From NCBI RefSeq assembly GCF_004570345.1, contig NZ_SPQM01000001.1:55322-119321 (forward strand): 64,000 bases of DNA. Reading direction: 5' to 3'. How positions within the stretch are numbered: the stretch's first letter is position 1; each line of letters starts with the position of its first letter. The notes beneath the pieces are model-generated. The model was not told the DNA's origin, made no database searches, and saw nothing but the letters and a program-made list of their open reading frames with translations. This DNA is from Blastococcus sp. CT_GayMR20. Its GTDB lineage: Bacteria; Actinomycetota; Actinomycetes; Mycobacteriales; Geodermatophilaceae. Positions 42,352-49,523 of this stretch are shown here, piece by piece. The position numbers were made by a program, and so were the translations under genes.

Positions 42352-43380
42352 ATGAGCCGCACAGGGCTGCCCGAGCTCCGCGTGGGTCTGGTGCTGGACT
42401 GGGTGCACGGGCCAGATGTCGACCCGCGGCAGCAGTTCGACGAACACGTCGCACTGCTGGAGACCGGCCGCGCCTTCGGCCTCGACCTGATGACGTCCGG
42501 GCAGCACTTCCTGCCCGACGGCCTGCGCTTCTACCAGCCGATTCCCTACCTGGCGAGCCTCGCGTCCGCCTTCCCCGACATGCGGCTCGGCACCGCGATC
42601 CTCCTCCTGCCGCTGCTGCATCCCGTGGAGGTGGCCGAACAGGTGGCGACGCTGGATGCGATATCCGGCGGCAGAGTCGTCTGCGGTCTGGGTCTCGGAT
42701 ACACCGACCGCGAGTTCGAGATCTTCGGGATCGATCGCCGGGAGAGAACCGCACGGTTCGAGGAGTCGGTGGCGATCCTCCGCGCTCTGTGGGCGGGCGG
42801 TGAGGTGGAACACCACGGCCGGTTCTTCGACGTCCCGGCATCGCAGTCGATCGTCTCCCCCGTCCAGCGGCCCGGGCCGCCCATCTGGATCGCCGGCGGC
42901 ACCTCGCCGTCCGCCGACCGCGCGGCCCGGATCGGTGACGCCTTCTACCCGCCACCTTTCGTCGACCACGCCCAGCTGCGGGTGCTGCAGACCGAGTACC
43001 GGAGGAAGCGTGACCAGCTCGGCCGCGGCGCACCGAGCAGTGTCCCGATCAGACGGGACATGTACATCGCAGAAACGCCGTCGGCCGCCGCCGCCCGCAT
43101 CGAACCGTTCGTGAGCGGCCGCAGTCGCACGTACCTCACGTGGGGCATGGGGAAAGAAGGCGCCTCCGTGGCCGGGATGGCGGCGGAGAACGAGGAGACC
43201 CTGAGTAGGCGCCTCCTTCTCGGCTCCCCCGAGGAGATCGCGGCCGGACTCAACGCGCTGCGCCGCGACGTCGGCATGACCGACTTCGTGCTCCGCGTGC
43301 AGTGGCCCGGCATGCCGGTCGAGGAGAGCATCCGGCAGATGGAGCTCTTCGGCGCCGAGGTGCTTCCACTGGTCGACTGA
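42352..43380 (+). CDS. Luciferase-like (LLM) flavin-dependent monooxygenase, second
   Basis: 342 residues, ATG after AGGAGTACC. Luciferase-fold segments: LRVGLVLDWVHG, LGTAILLLPLLHPVEVAEQV, SGGRVVCGLGLGYTDREFEI, and PIWIAGGTSPSADRAAR for flavin binding. It is a distinct relative of the enzyme at 23971; both have LLHP at the same place. May use FMNH2 or F420H2. Single gene, ending 18 bp before the convergent SnoaL-like gene. Confidence 0.87.
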   Translation: MSRTGLPELRVGLVLDWVHGPDVDPRQQFDEHVALLETGRAFGLDLMTSGQHFLPDGLRFYQPIPYLASLASAFPDMRLGTAILLLPLLHPVEVAEQVATLDAISGGRVVCGLGLGYTDREFEIFGIDRRERTARFEESVAILRALWAGGEVEHHGRFFDVPASQSIVSPVQRPGPPIWIAGGTSPSADRAARIGDAFYPPPFVDHAQLRVLQTEYRRKRDQLGRGAPSSVPIRRDMYIAETPSAAAARIEPFVSGRSRTYLTWGMGKEGASVAGMAAENEETLSRRLLLGSPEEIAAGLNALRRDVGMTDFVLRVQWPGMPVEESIRQMELFGAEVLPLVD

Positions 43381-43398
43381 CCGGCGTTCCGGACCGCG

Positions 43399-43959
43399 TC
43401 AGCGGTAGTACTGCTCCAGGAACGCGTTCCCGCTGTCGGAGTAGAGGACCTCGGGCCAGTCGCTGGGCCGGTGGTCGCCGTAGGCCCGGACGCTGTTGCG
43501 GTCGCCGAGTCCCTCGGGCAGCTCGCTGAACGGCAGGTAGTACATGTAGCCCATCAGCCGGTCGGCGAACTTCCACCGGCCGTCCTCCTTGCGGTAGGTG
43601 TCCTTGTAGCGCAGCGCGACCTGCATCGCGACGCCGTTGCGCGACACCTCGGCGTGCGACGCCAGCAACCCGGTGGCGCGGTTGCGATCGGCGTCGTCGA
43701 GGCGGACGACGTGCCCGTGGGAGAAGTGGTTCGTCGGCCCCAGGGCGGCGAACCGGCCCAGGTAGGTCGACACGATCTCCTCCAGGCCGTTGGCGGCGAA
43801 GACGCCGTCCTCGGAGCGGAGCGTCGCGTCCTCGCAGAAGATCTCGCGGATCCCCTTCTCGTCGCGCTCGTCCATGATGAACCCGTAGAGGACGCCGAGC
43901 TCCTGGATCGCCGCCCTGTCCTCGAGCCGGCCGATCCGGTCCTCCAGCGATGCCGACAT
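43399..43959 (-). CDS. SnoaL/NTF2-like protein, second
   Basis: 186 residues. NTF2-like opening IGRLEDRAAIQELGVLYGFI and IREIFCEDATLRSEDGVFAA, then GLLASHAEVSRNG and YKDTYRKEDGRWKFADRLMG. This subfamily (SnoaL_4) includes dehydratases such as scytalone dehydratase and ring-hydroxylating beta-type folds. Follows the ABC permease by 47 bp and is probably the last gene of that operon, which ties the importer to a catabolic step. Confidence 0.8.
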   Translation of the reverse strand: MSASLEDRIGRLEDRAAIQELGVLYGFIMDERDEKGIREIFCEDATLRSEDGVFAANGLEEIVSTYLGRFAALGPTNHFSHGHVVRLDDADRNRATGLLASHAEVSRNGVAMQVALRYKDTYRKEDGRWKFADRLMGYMYYLPFSELPEGLGDRNSVRAYGDHRPSDWPEVLYSDSGNAFLEQYYR

Positions 43960-44006
43960 CTACGTCCCCTTCCTCGTCCTGGATCTCTGCGGAGTGCGTG
44001 CGGTCC

Positions 44007-45767
44007 TCATCGGAGGCGGTAGCGGTTCCGGACGCGCAGCGCGGTCATGACGACCAGCGTGCTCACCACGGTCAGCGTGACGCCGAGGGCGGCGATCGTC
44101 GGGTAGCTCCCGTGGCTCCACTGGTCGAGCATGACGAAGCCGACGACCGGCGTCCGCGTGCTCGCCAGCATCGCCGACGCCGTGATGTCGCCGGCCATGA
44201 GCACGAAGATCAGCGCCCACCCCGACACCAGGCCGGGCACCATCAGCGGCAGCAGGACGCGCCGGAGCGTCCGGGTGTCCGATGCCCCGGACACCGACGA
44301 CGCCTCGACCAGCGGCCGGCCGATCTGCTGCAGCGCCGCCGCCGAGTAGAACGTCGCCTGCGGCAGGTACATGACGATGTAGGCCGCGATCAGGATCAGG
44401 GCCGTGCCCGTCCAGCCGAACGGCGGCCCGCCGAAGGCGGCGATCAGCGCGAGCGCAAAGACGATGTGCGGGATGGCCGCCGGCGCCTTCACGATGCCGT
44501 CGACGATCCGCGGCGCACCGCCGCGGGAGTACTCGGTCAGCCGGGTGATGAGGACGGCGAAGAGGATCACCACGGTGGCGCACCCGGTGGCGAGCAGGAA
44601 GCTGTTGCGCATGCCCTCGCGGAGCACCGGGCGGCTGAACATCTCCGCGTAGGCGGAGAAGTCCAGCGAGGCCCAGTCGATCGTGGCGCTCCAGAAGTTC
44701 TGCAGGCTCACGAGGACCAGGCCGAGGAACGGCAGCACGGCGGCGGCGGCCAGGTACCCCACCATGAGGACGCGGGCCGGCCACTTGGCCTTCCCGAGCT
44801 CGGTGGTGCTCGCGCGGCTGCCCTTGCCCCCGATGGTCGCGAACGCCTGCGCCCGGTGCGCTCCGACGAAGCGGCGCTGCAGGAATCCGGCCAGCAGCAC
44901 GATCGCCAGAAGGATCGCACTGCGCGACAGTGCCGACAGCTCGTCGACGGGGTAGCTCTGGGTCACGTCCTGGACGATCAGGACCGGCAGCACCTCGATG
45001 CCGGCGCGCGTCCCGATGATCACCGGGATCGAGAAGAGCGCCATGCCCATGACGACGACCAGCATGATCGAACTGCCCAGCGCCGGCTTCAGGCTGGGGA
45101 GGGTGATCCGGAAGAACGTCCGGGCCGGACCGGCGCCGGCGGTCCGGGACGCCTCCTCCAGCGACGGGTCGAGCGACTGCAGCCCGTTGGCGATGGCGAG
45201 GTAGGCGAAGGGCACCAGGAAGACGGCATAGGTCCAGATGAGGCCGTACCAGGAGTAGATGTTCAGCGGTCCCTCGTCCAGCGAGATCCCGAGCGGCGAC
45301 AGGAGCCCGCGCAGCGCCATGTTCAGCAGGCCGACGTCGGGGTCGAGCAGGAAGACCCAGCCGATCGCGGCGGCCAGGGACGGCACGAACATCGAGATCA
45401 GCGGCAGCACCTCGGCGAGCCAGCCGATCCGCGCATTCGTGCGTTCGTTGAGCCAGGCGAAGGCCGCGCCGATGAGGACCGCGATCGCACCGCCGCTGAG
45501 CACCAGGATCGCGGTGTTGAGCAGCGCCCGCAGCGTCTCCGGGTGGGTGATGACGCCCCACGGCGAGTCGGCGGTCTGGCCGGGGACGGCGTCGAGCCCG
45601 ATGAGGCCGAGCAGGGCCTGCACCAGCGGATAGGCGATGAAGAACGCCAACAGGGCCGCCAGCAACCAGGTGACGACGGTGAGCGGGGACAGCCGCCGCA
45701 GGCCGCGGCGTACCGGCGGCGGGGACGGCAGCGGCGCCTGGGGGCGCTCGAGCAGCGCCTCACTCAT
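44007..45767 (-). CDS. ABC importer permease, fused double-domain (FbpB-like)
   Basis: 586 residues from the ATG at 45767, with two successive BPD-type permease halves of about six helices each. The first half's EAA-like loop is DPSLEEASRTAGAGPARTFF; the second is RPLVEASSVSGASDTRTLRR. Fused permeases of this type serve Fe(III), phosphonate or small-anion importers. The start overlaps the ATPase end by 8 bp. The chain ends MTALRVRNRYRLR. Confidence 0.9.
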   Translation of the reverse strand: MSEALLERPQAPLPSPPPVRRGLRRLSPLTVVTWLLAALLAFFIAYPLVQALLGLIGLDAVPGQTADSPWGVITHPETLRALLNTAILVLSGGAIAVLIGAAFAWLNERTNARIGWLAEVLPLISMFVPSLAAAIGWVFLLDPDVGLLNMALRGLLSPLGISLDEGPLNIYSWYGLIWTYAVFLVPFAYLAIANGLQSLDPSLEEASRTAGAGPARTFFRITLPSLKPALGSSIMLVVVMGMALFSIPVIIGTRAGIEVLPVLIVQDVTQSYPVDELSALSRSAILLAIVLLAGFLQRRFVGAHRAQAFATIGGKGSRASTTELGKAKWPARVLMVGYLAAAAVLPFLGLVLVSLQNFWSATIDWASLDFSAYAEMFSRPVLREGMRNSFLLATGCATVVILFAVLITRLTEYSRGGAPRIVDGIVKAPAAIPHIVFALALIAAFGGPPFGWTGTALILIAAYIVMYLPQATFYSAAALQQIGRPLVEASSVSGASDTRTLRRVLLPLMVPGLVSGWALIFVLMAGDITASAMLASTRTPVVGFVMLDQWSHGSYPTIAALGVTLTVVSTLVVMTALRVRNRYRLR

Positions 45768-46962
45768 CGTCGACCACGACCACGCAGTCCTCGGGCGAGA
45801 CCCCGACCCACACGAGGTCACCCTCTTCGAGGTTGCGGGCGCCGTTGCCGTGGTCGTGCCACACGCGCACGAGGGTCCCGCCGACGTCGACGATGAACTC
45901 GGTGTACATGCCGAGGTAGGCCGCGCTGACCACGCGCCCCTGCCAGGCGTTGTGCCCCGACGTCGGCCCGTCGGCCCGGATCCACCACGAGTGGGCGCGG
46001 CTGGTGACCGCGACCCGCTCGGCCTCCTCGGCCCCGGCGGCGGTCACGGTGATCGTTCCGAGCGCCGTGTCGAACGCGCTCAGCCGGTCGGGCCGCTCGG
46101 CGGTCCGCGTGGCGGGGAGGACATTCGAGATGCCCACGAAGTTGGCGACGTACCGGGTAAGCGGAGCCCGGTAGATCTCCTCGGGGGTGCCCAGCTGCAC
46201 GACGCGGCCGTCGCGCATGACCGCGATCCGGTCGGCCAGTTCCAGGGCCTCCGTCTGGTCGTGGGTGACGTAGACGGCGGTGAAGCCGAGCCGCCGCTGC
46301 ATGCTGCGAAGCTCGAGCCGGAGCGCCTCGCGGACCTTGGCGTCGATGTTCGACAGGGGCTCGTCGAACAGCACGACGTCGTTGCCGGCCGCGATGGCGC
46401 GGGCGAGGGCGACCCGCTGCTGCTGGCCGCCGCTGAGCTGGTTCGGCTTGCGCTCGGCCATCGCGTCCAGACGCATGAGCTGCAGCAGTTCCGTCACCCG
46501 CTCGCGGGCCTCCGCCTTCGACATCCGCGCGCTGCGCGGGCCGGTCGAGAGCGGGTAGCCGACGTTCTCCTCCACCGTCATGTGCGGCCAGAGCGCGTAG
46601 CTCTGGAACACCATGCCGACGCGGCGGTCGGCCGTCATCTCCGCCCGTGACCCGGCACCGAAGACGGTGCGGCCGGAGAGCCGGATCTCGCCGGAGTCGG
46701 GCACCTCGAGGCCGGCCAGGCACCGCAGGAGCGTCGTCTTGCCGCACCCGCTCGGGCCGAGCAGGACGAGGAACTCCCCGGCGGGGACGGCCAGGCTCAC
46801 GTTGTCGACGGCGGCGACGCGGTTGCCGTGGTCGTCCACGAACTCCTTGCGCAGGCTGTCGACCTCGATGCCCAGCGCGTCCGCGGGGCGGGACCCGCGC
46901 CGCTGGTCCGCTGCCGCACCGGTCACCGCACCGGCCTCCTTCGTCCCCGACCGCGCCGTCAT
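45760..46962 (-). CDS. ABC importer ATPase (FbpC/PotA-like)
   Basis: 400 residues. Walker A GPSGCGKTT near residue 70, Q-loop VFQSYALWPHMT, signature LSGGQQQRVALARAIA, Walker B VVLFDEPLSNIDA, and a C-terminal TOBE domain (about 290-400). It starts at an ATG that overlaps the binding-protein stop (ATGA). The extra N-terminal 30 residues are Ala/Gly/Arg-rich and may not all be translated. Powers the fused permease. Confidence 0.92.
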   Translation of the reverse strand: MTARSGTKEAGAVTGAAADQRRGSRPADALGIEVDSLRKEFVDDHGNRVAAVDNVSLAVPAGEFLVLLGPSGCGKTTLLRCLAGLEVPDSGEIRLSGRTVFGAGSRAEMTADRRVGMVFQSYALWPHMTVEENVGYPLSTGPRSARMSKAEARERVTELLQLMRLDAMAERKPNQLSGGQQQRVALARAIAAGNDVVLFDEPLSNIDAKVREALRLELRSMQRRLGFTAVYVTHDQTEALELADRIAVMRDGRVVQLGTPEEIYRAPLTRYVANFVGISNVLPATRTAERPDRLSAFDTALGTITVTAAGAEEAERVAVTSRAHSWWIRADGPTSGHNAWQGRVVSAAYLGMYTEFIVDVGGTLVRVWHDHGNGARNLEEGDLVWVGVSPEDCVVVVDDE

Positions 46963-48005
46963 CCCAGGCCCAGCGCGGAGAGGATCTCGGCCTTCTTGGC
47001 GACGGCCCCGGGGACGTCCGGCGACTCGTAGCCCTCGGGCAGGGGCACGGTGCCCTCGAGGTCACCGAGCACCGAGGACCCGATGTTCTCGTTGATGATC
47101 TGCTGGGCCTCCTCGGTGAGGAGGTAGTCCATGAACAGGCGGGCGGCGTTGGGGTGCGGTGCGCTGGTCGAGATGCCGGCGTACTGCTCCACACCCGTGG
47201 TCGGCGTCGGGAACACCGTCTCCACACTGGCACCCTGCGCCTTCAGGGGGTTGCTGACCGACAGCAGGCTCGGGTAGACGACCGTCCCGGCGCCGGCCGC
47301 CAGCTGCTGGGCACCCGGGACGGCGCTGTCGACCAGCGTCGGGTCCTGCGCGGCCAGCGAGGGGAGGAAGTCCTCGCCGTAGGTGTCGCTCATCATCTGC
47401 ATGTGCGCCAGCCAGTTCGGCACGTTGGCCGGGTTCACGAGGTAGAGCTGGCCCTTCACCGAGGGGTCGAGCAGCTGCTCCCACGTCTCGAAGTCCTCGG
47501 GGTCGGCCTTGTTCGTGTCGATCGTGACGCCGATCGGCTGGATGTTCACCAGCGCGTAGGCGTCCTCGCGCAGGGCGTCCTCCGGCCAGTCGGCGAGCGC
47601 CGGGACGTCTTCCTCGTCGAGGGTCTCCATCCACTCCTTCGACACCGCGTCGCCGAAGAAGACGGGATCGGCGACGGTTACCACGTCCGCGGGCGAGTTC
47701 CCCGCATCCATCTCGCTGGCGTACCGGGTCGTCATGAGTCCGGACGTGAGCACGATCATCTCCACCGTGATGTCGTACTTCGCCTCGAAGCCCTCCACCG
47801 CGGAGGTCGAGATGGCCTCGGGGATGGACGTGTACCAGGTGAGCGATCCCTCCGACTCTGCGGCGTCGGCGATGGCCTCGGGGTCCGCCGCGACGGACTC
47901 CGAGCTCTCCTCCGGCGACTCGCTGAGGCAACCGGTGAGGACGAGCGCGAGGGCGGTCATCGAGGCCCCGTACTTCAGGCCCCGGCGGGACGACTTGCCA
48001 GACAT
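46959..48005 (-). CDS. ABC importer solute-binding lipoprotein (Fe/phosphonate-type fold)
   Basis: 348 residues. The signal peptide with YGASMTALALVLTGC ends in lipobox LTGC. The mature chain is a type II periplasmic-binding fold of extracellular family 1 (GSLTWYTSIPEAISTSAVEG; FEAKYDITVEMI; DVVTVADPVFFGD; HPNAARLFMDYLLTEEAQQI). The paired Tyr residues expected of ferric-binding proteins are not evident at the C-lobe, so iron is doubtful. Promoter control by operator k and a downstream SnoaL gene suggest it carries a pathway-related organic anion. Confidence 0.85.
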   Translation of the reverse strand: MSGKSSRRGLKYGASMTALALVLTGCLSESPEESSESVAADPEAIADAAESEGSLTWYTSIPEAISTSAVEGFEAKYDITVEMIVLTSGLMTTRYASEMDAGNSPADVVTVADPVFFGDAVSKEWMETLDEEDVPALADWPEDALREDAYALVNIQPIGVTIDTNKADPEDFETWEQLLDPSVKGQLYLVNPANVPNWLAHMQMMSDTYGEDFLPSLAAQDPTLVDSAVPGAQQLAAGAGTVVYPSLLSVSNPLKAQGASVETVFPTPTTGVEQYAGISTSAPHPNAARLFMDYLLTEEAQQIINENIGSSVLGDLEGTVPLPEGYESPDVPGAVAKKAEILSALGLG

Positions 48006-48101
48006 GGTCCTTCTCTCAGCTCGGGCGCCGCGCGGAGCACGGCAGGGTCACCTGTCCTGGGCCGACGTGACCGGCCTCACGGCGAAGCTAACAAACTCTT
48101 C

Positions 48102-48117
48102 TAATCATGTATAGAGT
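48102..48117 (+). promoter_or_regulatory. Candidate GntR operator, site k, with overlapping -10
   Basis: TAATCATGTATAGAG matches the island motif at its 5' half. TAGAGT at 48112-48117 fits an actinobacterial TANNNT -10, six bases before the ATG at 48124, which has no ribosome site. This is the layout of a leaderless mRNA with the operator directly on the promoter. The site also fronts the divergent ABC operon. Confidence 0.55.
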
Positions 48118-48123
48118 TTGGAC

Positions 48124-49044
48124 ATGACGGCACGTCGTGGGGATGCGGCCCGCAGGTCCGATCCGACGGGCGACGAGCACGTCCGCGTGGCGCTGCGGGC
48201 ACAGGACCTGGTGGGCGAGGGCCCGTTCTGGGACGCCGCACGGCGGGAGCTGCTGCGTGTCGACATCCGGGCCGAACGGGTGGTCCGCTGGTCCGCCGAG
48301 CAGGACGCCGAGACGGCCCTCGACGCAGAGGGTCCGGTCAGCATCGCCGTCCCCGACGGCTCCGGCGGACTCGTCGTGGCCGGTGGCAGCACGGTGTGGC
48401 GCTGGCGCCCCGACGGCACCCGGGTGGAGATCTGCCAGGTGGACGCCGGGACGCCCGCCACGACCCTGAACGACGGGAAGTGCGACGCCCGCGGCCGGCT
48501 GTGGATCGGGACCTGGGACCGCGAGGGCGGTGCCCGGGCCACGTTGCACGTCGTGGACCTCGACGGCTCCGTGCGCCTCGCCGAATCAGGCCTGTCCTCG
48601 TCCAACGGGCTGGCGTGGGACGCCGACAACACGACCTTCTACCTGGTCGACACGCCCCGCCGGGTGATCTGGCGGTACGACTACGACCTCGAGGGTGGCC
48701 GGCTGGGCGACCGCGAGGTGTTCGTCCGGATCGACGACGGGGCCGGCCTGCCGGACGGGCTGGCCACCGATCAGGCAGGCGGGGTCTGGGTGGCCCTCTT
48801 CGCCGGCGGGGCGGTGCACCGCTACGACGCCGGCGGGGCGCTGACCGACGTGGTCCCGATGCCGGTCACCCACCCCACCAGCCTCGCGTTCGGGGGGGCG
48901 CACCTCACCACGCTCTACGTGACCACCTCGAGCGCGCACCTCGGACCCGGCGGGCCGGCCTCGCAGCCCCTGGCCGGCAGCGTGCTCGCCTTCCCGGCCG
49001 AGGCGCCCGGTGTGCCGGTCCAGGTCTACCGCGGAGCGGCCTGA
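48124..49044 (+). CDS. SMP-30/gluconolactonase-like hydrolase
   Basis: 306 residues from the ATG at 48124; an in-frame TTG lies two codons earlier. Six-bladed propeller lactonase with the metal ligands in place: Glu in LVGEGPFWD, Asn in LNDGKCDARGRLWIGT, Asn in SSSNGLAWD, Asp in GLPDGLATDQAGGVWVA. Hydrolyses a lactone. Baeyer-Villiger type oxygenation of a cyclic ketone by a luciferase-like enzyme would give such a lactone (inference). Divergent from the ABC operon. Confidence 0.88.
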   Translation: MTARRGDAARRSDPTGDEHVRVALRAQDLVGEGPFWDAARRELLRVDIRAERVVRWSAEQDAETALDAEGPVSIAVPDGSGGLVVAGGSTVWRWRPDGTRVEICQVDAGTPATTLNDGKCDARGRLWIGTWDREGGARATLHVVDLDGSVRLAESGLSSSNGLAWDADNTTFYLVDTPRRVIWRYDYDLEGGRLGDREVFVRIDDGAGLPDGLATDQAGGVWVALFAGGAVHRYDAGGALTDVVPMPVTHPTSLAFGGAHLTTLYVTTSSAHLGPGGPASQPLAGSVLAFPAEAPGVPVQVYRGAA

Positions 49045-49337
49045 GGCGGCTCCTCCTCGCCCTGCGGGCCCCGGGTGAGCTGACGGATCTCGGTGACGAC
49101 GTCACTGGCGACGGCGCCGAGGGAGTTCAGCGCGCCGGAGACCAGCCGGCGCACACCCGTCATGTCCAGTCCGAGCCCCGCGCCGATGCCGGCCGCGACG
49201 TCCATGCCCCGCAACTCGCCCAGGGACGGCTGGCGCTCCGCGAGGTCCGGAGACCAGCGCATCGCGTCCCCGGACATCGACCAGTCGCCGGTCGCACCGT
49301 CGATCGCCTCCGCGACGGGGTTCACGGGGTCTGCCAT
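49026..49337 (-). CDS. Small protein of unknown function
   Basis: 103 residues from the ATG at 49337, which overlaps the preceding stop (TGATG). Mostly hydrophilic N-terminus (MADPVNPVAEAIDGATGDWS), a Gly/Ala-rich middle (MDVAAGIGAGLGLDMTG) and an acidic end. No known family recognised. It overlaps the SMP-30 gene tail to tail by 19 bp and is the last gene of the phosphatase operon, so a link to the RsbQ/phosphatase switch is possible but unsupported. Confidence 0.6.
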   Translation of the reverse strand: MADPVNPVAEAIDGATGDWSMSGDAMRWSPDLAERQPSLGELRGMDVAAGIGAGLGLDMTGVRRLVSGALNSLGAVASDVVTEIRQLTRGPQGEEEPPQAAPR

Positions 49338-49519
49338 CACGCCTCCTCCGGAGGTGGCGGAAATCGGGGTCGGCTGCGGTCGGGGTCCCACGGTCGGACG
49401 TCGGGGTCCGGCGAGTGCACCGGGACGGCCGTCTGCCCCTCGCTCGCGCGGGTGTCGATCTCGCCCATGCCGGCCCCCATCAACGTGTTCAGGGTCGCCA
49501 CGGCACCCCCGCCGGTCAA
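49337..49519 (-). CDS. Very small Pro/Asp-rich protein of unknown function
   Basis: At most 60 residues from a TTG at 49519, 5 bp after the phosphatase stop; an ATG at 49480 would give 47. Begins with a Gly/Ala-rich helix (TLNTLMGAGMGEIDTRASEG) and ends in a Pro/Arg-rich tail (PWDPDRSRPRFPPPPEEA). No homologue recognised. Tight spacing to both neighbours argues that it is translated. Confidence 0.5.
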   Translation of the reverse strand: MTGGGAVATLNTLMGAGMGEIDTRASEGQTAVPVHSPDPDVRPWDPDRSRPRFPPPPEEA

Positions 49520-49523
49520 GGGG

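Noticed and set aside
43950..45896. 648-residue open frame opposite the fused ABC permease
   Set aside because: The composition is low-complexity Arg/His/Asp, and the permease on the other strand is certain.
46959..48005. Calling the second importer a ferric-iron system
   Set aside because: The architecture allows it, but no iron box and no clear ferric-binding Tyr pair were seen, and the operator and neighbours are catabolic.
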